From contig CABUMU010000048.1 in the NCBI GenBank assembly GCA_902492855.1, forward strand, positions 1 through 13,986: a stretch of 13,986 nucleotides of DNA, in the 5' to 3' direction. Under the pieces are notes generated by a model that had not been told where the DNA came from, did no database searches, and saw only the letters and a list, made by a program, of their open reading frames with translations. The translations under genes and the position numbers were made by a program. The stretch comes from an uncultured Collinsella sp. (GTDB taxonomy: Bacteria > Actinomycetota > Coriobacteriia > Coriobacteriales > Coriobacteriaceae). Below are positions 1 through 5,403 of the stretch, one piece after another. Position 1 is the first letter of the stretch. Each line of letters opens with the position of its first letter.

Positions 1-666
1 CGCGTCTCCCCCATGACCGGTCGAAAGAATGCCCTCGAGCTCAATACCCACACGCTCACGCGCCACGGCATCGAGCAGCGGCGCGTACTCGGCAAGCGCA
101 CGCTTAGTCTCGGGCTCAATCATAAAGTCCAGACGGCAGGCAAAGCGCACCGCACGCAGCATGCGCAGGGCGTCCTCGTTAAAGCGACGCTTGGGATCGC
201 CGACAGCGCGAATCAGCTTGCGCTCCAAGTCACCCTGGCCGTCGTAGCGGTCGACAAGCCCGCGCTCGGGATGCCAGGCCATGGCGTTGACGGTAAAGTC
301 GCGGCGCGCCAGATCGTCCTCGAGCGAGGCGGCACGCTCCACACTCTGGGGATGACGACCATCGGTGTAAAAGCCATCCAGACGGTACGTGGTGACCTCG
401 ATACGCTCGCCATCGGAAATAGCCGTGATTCCGCCAAATTTAATGCCCGACTCCACGACCGCGATGCCGGCGGCCTCGAGCGCCGCTTTGGACTCCTGCC
501 ACAGGCCGCTACAGCACATATCAACATCGTGGCTGGGGCATCCCATCAGGGCGTCGCGCACCCAACCGCCCACGTACCAAGCCTCAAGACCAGCCGCCTC
601 AAGCGCGCGCAGGACGCGCAGGGACGCATCGGACGGTTGAGTACCGTTGAGCGAAACATTGCACAT
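1..666 (-). CDS. cca: CCA tRNA nucleotidyltransferase, N-terminal part (cut by window edge)
   Basis: This enzyme adds or repairs the 3'-CCA end of tRNAs using CTP and ATP. Reading from the ATG at 666 the frame stays open for 222 codons and leaves the window without a stop, so the C-terminal part is missing. The class II nucleotidyltransferase head is clear: YVGGWVRD at residues 31-38, the metal-binding D47-x-D49 pair in SHDVD, the RRDFTVNAMA motif near residue 112, and the RYDGQGDLERKLI and DPKRRFNEDALRMLRAVRFA blocks that follow. The start is supported by an AGGAGG ribosome site 8 bases upstream. A terminator at 762-797 separates it from the kinase gene behind it, so it probably has its own promoter in 667-760, where I see no convincing -35/-10 pair. 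The family call is secure. Whether it adds all of CCA or only part cannot be decided from this fragment. Confidence 0.93.
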   Translation of the reverse strand, partial: MCNVSLNGTQPSDASLRVLRALEAAGLEAWYVGGWVRDALMGCPSHDVDMCCSGLWQESKAALEAAGIAVVESGIKFGGITAISDGERIEVTTYRLDGFYTDGRHPQSVERAASLEDDLARRDFTVNAMAWHPERGLVDRYDGQGDLERKLIRAVGDPKRRFNEDALRMLRAVRFACRLDFMIEPETKRALAEYAPLLDAVARERVGIELEGILSTGHGGDA

Positions 667-761
667 GCCTATGGCCTCCTGCGACTATCAAATTGGCTAT
701 CGATTGCGTCTGCAAGAAGTCTAGCAAGAAACAGTCTCCACTGCACACGCAAGTCCGATAA

Positions 762-797
762 ACAAAAACGCATCCGTCCTAGTCTAAGACGGATGCG
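762..797 (-). terminator. Intrinsic terminator after the 831-1763 kinase gene
   Basis: A 10-bp perfect stem (769-778 with 788-797, CGCATCCGTC on the plus strand) closes a 9-base loop. On the minus strand it is followed by TTTTTGTT (762-768). It lies 34 bases past the kinase stop codon and in front of cca, so it should end the kinase transcript. Confidence 0.85.
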
Positions 798-830
798 AAA
801 TAATCAAACTATTCAGACAAGGTGCCGGAA

Positions 831-1763
831 CTAGCAGACCTGGCGAACCTCGATGTGCTTCTTATATTCGTCCACCTTGGCAAAATCACCCAGACCGGGG
901 CACTCGACCACGTTGGCGCCAGTGGCCATCGAAAGGCGCAGGGCGTCCTCGACGCGCTCGGGGGCGTCGTGCCACACGGACAGGAAGGCAGCGAGCGAGG
1001 AATCGCCGGCGCACACCGTCGACAGCAGCTTGACGTCGAAGGTGCGGTTGCCAAACCAGATATGCTCGCCGTTGGAGAAGTACGCACCGGCGCCACCAAG
1101 GGTCAGCAGCACGTTCTTGGCGCCCTTGGCGTGCAGCTCGGCCATAGCGCCCTTGACGGACTCGTCGTCGCCACCGTTCACCTTGATGCCAAAGATGTCA
1201 AGCAGCTCGTCGTCATTGGGCTTGATCAGCAGTGGCTCCAGAGCAATGAGGTCTGCCAGCTGATGGCTCGAGATGTCGAGGACGAACTCGGCCCCCTTGG
1301 CCTTGACACGGCGCAGGACCTCGGCCAAGAAGCCCTCGGAAGTGTTGGGAGGCAGCGAGCCGCTGATGACCAGGCAGGTCATGTCATCGAGCGAATCGAT
1401 AAGTTCAAACATCTCCTGCTCGTTGGCCTCATTGATGGCGGCACCGGCATTGACCATGTTGTACTCGGTGTCGGGACCGGCGTTGAGGAACACATTGACG
1501 CGCGTAATACCGTCGGTCCACACGGGCTTGACGGGCACGCCCAGGGCCTCGGCGCCCTTAACGATAAACTCACCCGAGAAGCCGGCGAAGAAACCCAGGA
1601 TCGTGGTGTCGACACCATAGTGGTCAAGCGTAAACGAGACGTTGAGGCCTTTGCCGTTGGGCGTGTAGACGGCATTGCGGGTACGCGTGACGGTATTGGC
1701 AGTAAGGCCGTCGCAGGCGATGTTGTAATCAATGGCGGGATTAGCAGTGAGCGTGTAAATCAT
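831..1763 (-). CDS. fruK: PfkB-family sugar-phosphate kinase, 1-phosphofructokinase-like (paralog 1)
   Basis: A 310-residue kinase of the ribokinase/PfkB superfamily, about the size of known 1-phosphofructokinases (fructose-1-phosphate + ATP -> fructose-1,6-bisphosphate). Visible family features are the opening TLTANPAID with substrate-side D12, NGKGLNVSF at 36-44, DGITRVN, SGSLPP, and the catalytic block CAGDSSLAAF at 251-260 with D254 as the expected catalytic base. The first residue of the usual G/S-A-G-D motif is Cys here. I chose the ATG at 1763 because AAAGGA sits 6 bases upstream; a start at 1778 would place that site inside the gene. Its neighbour at 1953-2885 is a clear paralog, by eye roughly half identical. 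A terminator lies between them and this gene has its own candidate promoter, so the two are probably expressed separately. A tagatose-6-phosphate kinase role cannot be excluded. Confidence 0.85.
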   Translation of the reverse strand: MIYTLTANPAIDYNIACDGLTANTVTRTRNAVYTPNGKGLNVSFTLDHYGVDTTILGFFAGFSGEFIVKGAEALGVPVKPVWTDGITRVNVFLNAGPDTEYNMVNAGAAINEANEQEMFELIDSLDDMTCLVISGSLPPNTSEGFLAEVLRRVKAKGAEFVLDISSHQLADLIALEPLLIKPNDDELLDIFGIKVNGGDDESVKGAMAELHAKGAKNVLLTLGGAGAYFSNGEHIWFGNRTFDVKLLSTVCAGDSSLAAFLSVWHDAPERVEDALRLSMATGANVVECPGLGDFAKVDEYKKHIEVRQVC

Positions 1764-1771
1764 GAATGTTC

Positions 1772-1803
1772 CTTTCACGAAGCAACGTGTTAATGAAAGT
1801 ATA
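1772..1803 (-). promoter_or_regulatory. Candidate promoter -10 and CTTTCA/TGAAAG operator for the 831-1763 kinase gene
   Basis: On the minus strand a good -10 hexamer, TATACT (1803-1798), overlaps CTTTCA (1799-1794). Sixteen bases further on the element recurs inverted as TGAAAG (1777-1772), which runs into the ribosome binding site. No good -35 is visible. The same hexamer appears several times in front of the permease and the RpiR-type regulator. A repressor bound here would cover both -10 and ribosome site. The role is inferred. Confidence 0.42.
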
Positions 1804-1892
1804 TTCCACGCATCGGTAAAAGGCTAGGACAACTCGGTGAACGGTGTGGAAGCGATGAAGTACGGCAGGACACCTCTCCCCCATGGCGGAAC

Positions 1893-1924
1893 AAAAAAGG
1901 CGCCCCGGCCGAAACCGGGGCGCC
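1893..1924 (-). terminator. Intrinsic terminator after the 1953-2885 kinase gene
   Basis: A GC-rich 10-bp perfect stem (1899-1908 with 1915-1924) closes a 6-base loop. On the minus strand it is followed by six T (1898-1893). It lies 28 bases past the stop of the upstream kinase and ends the ptsI-kinase transcript before the second kinase. Confidence 0.92.
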
Positions 1925-1952
1925 GCATGCGCACGAATATGTCGCGTTTCGA

Positions 1953-2885
1953 TTACTGACGATCGAGCTTGCGGACAGCAACGCGCTTGCTGTACTCGTC
2001 GACGTGACCGAAGTCACCAATGCCGACGGACTCGGCAACGTTGGCGCCGGTGGCCATAGCGAGCTTCATGGCCTCCTCGACGTTGTCGCGATCCCTGTAC
2101 CACTTGTGCAGGAACGCAGCGAGGGTGCAGTCGCCGGCGCAGACGGAAGAGACCAGCTTGATGTTGAACTCACGCTTGGCGTACCAGATGTCCTCGCCGT
2201 TGGAGAAGTAAGCGTCACCGCGGCTACCACGGGTGAGCAGCACGTTCTGAACGCCAGCGTCGTGAGCCATCTTCATGGCGACACGAACCTCGTCGTCGGT
2301 GTCGACCGGCACGCCGAAGATGGCCTTCATCTCGTGATGGTTCGGCTTGATGAGCAGCGGCTTCTTGTGAGCGAGCTCCTTGAGCTTATCGGAGGACAGG
2401 TCCAGGACGACGTCAGCGCCACGAGCCTGAGCGTGCTCCATGACCTGAGCCAGGAAGTCGGGCGTAGCTTTGGGAGGCACGGAGCCGGAGACGATCAGGC
2501 ACTCGAGATCGCCCGCGGTGTCCAGGATGTTGTAGAGCTCCTCCTGGTGCTGCGGCGTGATCGGGGCGCCGGGGTTCAGGATGCCGTACTCGTGCTGGCC
2601 ATCGTTGACGTAGGTGTTAATGCGCGTGATACCGTCGGTCCAGACCGGGCGGCAGAGGCAACCCAGGTTCATGACCTCCTCGACGATGAACTTGCCCGTG
2701 AAGCCAGCGAAGAAGCCGAGCGCGACGGTGTCGACGCCCATCTTCTTAAAGGCGAAGGACACGTCGAGGCCCTTGCCGTTAGCCGTGTAGCTGGCCGAAC
2801 CGGTGCGGACGTTCTCGTCGGGCTCGAGCGGAGAGCTCGAAACCGTCATGTCGACAGCCGGGTTAGCGGTTAGCGTGTAGAACAT
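1953..2885 (-). CDS. PfkB-family sugar-phosphate kinase, 1-phosphofructokinase-like (paralog 2)
   Basis: A 310-residue PfkB-family kinase aligning end to end with the neighbouring 831-1763 product. It shares TLTANPAxD with D12, NGKGL at 36-40, GFFAGF, PVWTDGITR, LLIKPN, YFSNGE and the C-terminal DEY. The catalytic block is CAGDCTLAAF at 249-258, with D252 as the expected base and the same Cys for Gly/Ser. It differs from paralog 1 at residue 41, which is Asp (GLDVS) where FruK and LacC enzymes carry Asn. The ATG at 2885 has AGGGGG 8 bases upstream. It lies 74 bases after ptsI with no terminator between, so it is probably co-transcribed with Enzyme I and ended by the terminator at 1893-1924. 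Fructose-1-phosphate or another ketose phosphate such as tagatose-6-phosphate is the likely substrate. The pairing of two kinases suggests different specificities, but the sequence does not settle which. Confidence 0.84.
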   Translation of the reverse strand: MFYTLTANPAVDMTVSSSPLEPDENVRTGSASYTANGKGLDVSFAFKKMGVDTVALGFFAGFTGKFIVEEVMNLGCLCRPVWTDGITRINTYVNDGQHEYGILNPGAPITPQHQEELYNILDTAGDLECLIVSGSVPPKATPDFLAQVMEHAQARGADVVLDLSSDKLKELAHKKPLLIKPNHHEMKAIFGVPVDTDDEVRVAMKMAHDAGVQNVLLTRGSRGDAYFSNGEDIWYAKREFNIKLVSSVCAGDCTLAAFLHKWYRDRDNVEEAMKLAMATGANVAESVGIGDFGHVDEYSKRVAVRKLDRQ

Positions 2886-2909
2886 TTACAGTACCCCCTG
2901 TATATGTGA

Positions 2910-2942
2910 GGGCCGCGTGGCCGGCCCATTCCAACCACGCGG
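2910..2942. other. Intercistronic hairpin between ptsI and kinase gene
   Basis: Within the 74-base gap CCGCGTGG (2913-2920) is complementary to CCACGCGG (2935-2942), giving an 8-bp stem with a 14-base loop. A shorter overlapping stem, GGGCC/GGCCC (2910-2914 with 2923-2927), is an exclusive alternative. Neither strand has a T-run after it, so it does not look like a terminator. It may affect message stability or processing between the two cistrons. Confidence 0.4.
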
Positions 2943-2959
2943 TTACCTCTGATACCAAA

Positions 2960-4663
2960 TTAGCGAGCTGCGGACTCGAGCAGTGCCTTGACCTCGGCGG
3001 CGGTGTTGCAGGCGAGCGCCTTCTCGGCGAGCTCGTCGCACTCGGCCTTGGTCCACTGGCTGATGGTCTTACGGGCGCGCAGGATCGACGGAGCACTCAT
3101 CGAGAACTCCTCCAGGCCCCAGCTGATCAGCAGCGGCTCGAGCAGCGGATCGGCAGCGGCCTCGCCGCACATACCGACCATGATGCCGGCCTTCACGCCG
3201 CTCTCGATGATGTTCTTGAGCGAGCGGAGCACGGCGGGATAGTAAACCTGGTACAGGTTGGAGATGGTGTCGTTGCCACGGTCGGCGCACATGGTGTAGC
3301 CGATCAGGTCGTTGGTGCCGATGGAGAAGAAGTCGGCGACCTCGGCAAGACGGTCTGCGAGCAGCGAAGCGGCAGGCGTCTCGACCATGATGCCGACCTC
3401 GATGTTCTCGTTGAACTTGCGCCCCTCTTCGGTCAGCTCGGCCTTGCACTGCTCGACGAGCTCCTTGACAGCCAAGACCTCCTCGACGCAGGTGACGAGC
3501 GGGATCATGATCTTGACGTCACCGAAGGCGCTAGCGCGCAGCAGAGCGCGGAGCTGGACCTTGTACTGGTCGGGATTGGCCAAGCAGTAACGCACGGCGC
3601 GGAAGCCCATGAAGGGGTTGTCTTCCTTGACCATATGCAGATACGGAATCTCCTTGTCGCCACCCACATCGAGCGTGCGGATGATGACCGGAGCACCCTT
3701 GAGCGCGCTGGCGACCTTACGGTAGGCGTTGAACTGCTCCTCCTCGGAAGGAAGCTCAGCAGAGTCCATGAACAGGAACTCGGAGCGGAACAGACCGATA
3801 GCCTCGGCGTCGTGATCGAGCGCGTTGGGCACGTCATCGGGGTTACCGATGTTGCAGGCGATGATCTTCTTGATGCCATCGGCAGTCACGGACGGCTTGC
3901 CACGGAAGGCCTCGAGGGCTGCCTTCTCGGCAGCGAAGGCCTCGGCCTTGGCGGTGTAGGCAGCGAGCGTCTCCTCGTCGGGATCGGCCTCGACGATACC
4001 CTTGCCACCGTCGACGACAACGGTCATGCCGTTGCGCAGAGCGGTGCAGCTGTTGGAAACCGAAAGGACAGCCGGGATCTCGAGGGCGCGCGCAATAATC
4101 GCGGAGTGCGACGTGCGGCCACCGGTCTCGGTAACGATACCGGCAACGTGGGTCTTATCGATCGTGGCGGTCATGGACGGCGTGAGGTCGTGCACGACAA
4201 CGACAGTGTTCTCGGGCAGGACGGAGAGATCGACGACCTCCTTGCCCAGCAGCTCGGCCAGAATACCGGTGCGGATGTCGGCGATGTCGGCCGCACGCAG
4301 ACGGAACATCTCGTCGTCCATAGACAGGAACATGTTCTCGAACATGGTCGAGGTGTCCATGAGCGCCTGCTCGGCGCAGGTACCGCCGTCAATGGCGGCG
4401 TTGATGGCGTCAGTCATCCCCGGGTCCTGAGCCAGAACAATGTGTCCGCTCATGATCTCGGCCTCGGCCTCGCCCACCGTCTCCTTCATGTGGTCGGCCT
4501 GAGCCTGGGTCTTCTCGCAGAAGACCGAAAGAGCGGACTGATAGCGCTCCTTCTCTGCTGCCGAATCAGCAACCTCGTGCGGCTCAAACGTCAAGTCGGG
4601 ATCGACGGCGACCATGACGGTGCCGATACCGATGCCCTCGGAAGCGTTGACTCCCTGATACAT
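2960..4663 (-). CDS. ptsI: PTS Enzyme I (phosphoenolpyruvate-protein phosphotransferase)
   Basis: Cytoplasmic Enzyme I takes phosphate from phosphoenolpyruvate onto a histidine and passes it to HPr. It is 567 residues, close to the usual 570-575. In order I see the N-terminal HPr-binding and phosphohistidine domain with GGRTSHSAI (H186 is the phosphorylated histidine), then the PEP-binding barrel with LFRSEFLF (291-298), RTLDVGGDKEIPYL (from 329), MVETPAA, and GMCGEAAADP with the conserved C499. The ATG at 4663 is preferred because GAGAGGA lies 6 bases upstream; ATG 4669 would be too close to it. HPr is the next gene upstream, and a kinase gene follows 74 bases downstream. A terminator-like hairpin sits between HPr and this gene, so ptsI may depend on read-through, on its own promoter (about 4689-4717), or both. 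All key residues are present. Confidence 0.97.
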   Translation of the reverse strand: MYQGVNASEGIGIGTVMVAVDPDLTFEPHEVADSAAEKERYQSALSVFCEKTQAQADHMKETVGEAEAEIMSGHIVLAQDPGMTDAINAAIDGGTCAEQALMDTSTMFENMFLSMDDEMFRLRAADIADIRTGILAELLGKEVVDLSVLPENTVVVVHDLTPSMTATIDKTHVAGIVTETGGRTSHSAIIARALEIPAVLSVSNSCTALRNGMTVVVDGGKGIVEADPDEETLAAYTAKAEAFAAEKAALEAFRGKPSVTADGIKKIIACNIGNPDDVPNALDHDAEAIGLFRSEFLFMDSAELPSEEEQFNAYRKVASALKGAPVIIRTLDVGGDKEIPYLHMVKEDNPFMGFRAVRYCLANPDQYKVQLRALLRASAFGDVKIMIPLVTCVEEVLAVKELVEQCKAELTEEGRKFNENIEVGIMVETPAASLLADRLAEVADFFSIGTNDLIGYTMCADRGNDTISNLYQVYYPAVLRSLKNIIESGVKAGIMVGMCGEAAADPLLEPLLISWGLEEFSMSAPSILRARKTISQWTKAECDELAEKALACNTAAEVKALLESAAR

Positions 4664-4688
4664 TCCCATTCCTCTCTCCGTGTCATGT

Positions 4689-4717
4689 GATAAAGCGTTT
4701 TGCCATATCCATGACAA
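4689..4717 (-). promoter_or_regulatory. Candidate ptsI promoter
   Basis: On the minus strand TTGTCA (4717-4712, five of six to consensus) is followed after 17 bases by TTTATC (4694-4689), a weak -10. It lies directly behind the HPr terminator, whose T-run overlaps the -35. Spacing and position are right but the -10 match is poor. Confidence 0.3.
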
Positions 4718-4751
4718 AAGAGCGCAGTTACCTTACAACAGGTCACTGCGC
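4712..4751 (-). terminator. Intrinsic terminator or attenuator between ptsH and ptsI
   Basis: GCGCAGT (4722-4728) pairs with ACTGCGC (4745-4751). After one mismatch ACCT pairs with AGGT, around a 6-base loop. On the minus strand TCTTTTGTC follows. The hairpin starts 46 bases after the HPr stop. The interrupted T-run suggests partial rather than complete termination, which would make HPr more abundant than Enzyme I; that consequence is inferred. Confidence 0.65.
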
Positions 4752-4796
4752 CCCCAAATATGAACTTAGTTGTTCAACATGCGACCCGTTTGAGTT

Positions 4797-5060
4797 CTAC
4801 TCGCCAAGACCGCTCTTGATGAGCTCGATGGCAGCAGCCAGAGCCTCGGCCTCGTCGGCGCCGTCGCACTTGACCTCGACCTCGGTACCGCAGGGGATAC
4901 CAGCAGCCATGAGGGCCATCGGGGACTTGCCGTTGACCTCCTTCTCGGGGGTGACGACCGTCACGTCACAGGCGTACTTGCCCATGGTGGAGGCGAACAG
5001 ACCAGCCGGACGCATGTGCAGACCCTGAGGATTAACGAGGGTAGCCTTCTCAGAAACCAT
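4797..5060 (-). CDS. ptsH: PTS phosphocarrier protein HPr
   Basis: HPr is the small cytoplasmic carrier that moves phosphate from Enzyme I to the EIIA domains. The product is 87 residues, the usual size. The active-site block NPQGLHMRPA places the phosphorylated histidine at position 15, as in classical HPr. The regulatory serine site is at S46 (GKSPMALM), but the following residue is Pro where many HPr proteins have Ile or Leu. The ATG at 5060 is set by AAGGAG 6 bases upstream; the longer frame to 5117 would add an unrelated tail before the conserved start. It lies between the permease and Enzyme I. A terminator after the permease and another after this gene suggest a mainly single-gene message, with extra Enzyme I by read-through. 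Confidence 0.97.
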   Translation of the reverse strand: MVSEKATLVNPQGLHMRPAGLFASTMGKYACDVTVVTPEKEVNGKSPMALMAAGIPCGTEVEVKCDGADEAEALAAAIELIKSGLGE

Positions 5061-5124
5061 AATTGACTCCTTTTTGTGTTTAACCCCTGTCATGCATGTG
5101 GCAGGAGTCAGATTCACGACGTTG

Positions 5125-5156
5125 TTTATATTAACTCACATCAAACGGTTTTTCAT
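5125..5156 (-). promoter_or_regulatory. Candidate ptsH promoter region with pseudopalindrome
   Basis: A -10-like TATAAA (minus, 5130-5125) lies 64 bases in front of the ptsH start. Just upstream, at 5140-5156, is a 17-base pseudopalindrome (plus strand ATCAAA, five bases, TTTCAT), with five of six arm positions matched, where a -35 would lie. It contains the TGAAA core seen in the permease-regulator gap. No good -35 hexamer is seen. Tentative. Confidence 0.28.
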
Positions 5157-5160
5157 TATG

Positions 5161-5247
5161 TTTCGGACGAATTGTTGGACAGATGTGTTTGTCGTCCGCT
5201 TGCTCGCCTACAGGGGCCCGATAGGCGGCCCCCTCTATGCCCTTTTG
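5161..5247. other. Gene-free spacer with small overlapping hairpins
   Basis: This AT/GC-mixed stretch lies between the ptsH promoter region and the large inverted repeat, and I see no credible gene in it. It holds CGGACGA (5164-5170) complementary to TCGTCCG (5192-5198). It also holds two mutually exclusive stems, CGCCTA/TAGGCG (5205-5210 with 5222-5227) and GGGGCC/GGCCCC (5213-5218 with 5227-5232). None has a following T-run. No function is assigned. Confidence 0.35.
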
Positions 5248-5318
5248 TAAGTTGCGGTGAAATAGGGACTGAATTTGGGGTTGAATCGTTTAAGCAGTCC
5301 CTATTTCACCGCAACTTA
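5248..5318. repeat. Perfect 24-base inverted repeat (REP/MITE-like palindrome)
   Basis: Bases 5248-5271 (beginning TAAGTTGCGGTGAAATAG) are the exact reverse complement of 5295-5318, with a 23-base AT-leaning loop. Neither strand has a T-run next to it, and the permease already has its own terminator at 5331-5367, so terminator function is unlikely. No open frame of interest lies inside. The symmetry and the intergenic site resemble a REP-type or miniature mobile element, but copy number elsewhere is unknown. Confidence 0.8.
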
Positions 5319-5330
5319 TGGGAGGGATAG

Positions 5331-5367
5331 AAAAAAAGGCGGAGGCCCTGGAGAGGGACTCCGCCTT
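5331..5367 (-). terminator. Intrinsic terminator after the fructose PTS permease
   Basis: A 9-bp stem (5336-5344 with 5359-5367, AAGGCGGAG and its complement) continues after one mismatch with four more pairs around a GGAG loop. On the minus strand seven T follow (5337-5331). It begins 36 bases past the permease stop. Confidence 0.93.
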
Positions 5368-5403
5368 ATATACAGGGGGCGATGTTATTCGCGTACCGAC
5401 GAA

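Noticed and set aside
13..834. 273-codon plus-strand frame at the left edge
   Set aside because: It is antisense to the cca fragment, whose motifs are unmistakable, and it runs through the kinase terminator.
2906..4690. 594-codon open frame on the plus strand
   Set aside because: It mirrors ptsI on the opposite strand; the product shows no family motifs and the minus-strand gene has every Enzyme I motif.
5086..5105. CCTG...CAGG dyad around ATGCAT before ptsH
   Set aside because: Only about six of the arm positions pair and they are interrupted; too weak to call an operator.
5248..5318. Reading the 24-base inverted repeat as an intrinsic terminator
   Set aside because: No T-run follows on either strand and a proper permease terminator is present at 5331-5367.
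5076..5330. 84-codon plus-strand frame reading through the large palindrome
   Set aside because: It crosses the ptsH leader and the inverted repeat, lacks a ribosome site, and its product has no recognisable features.
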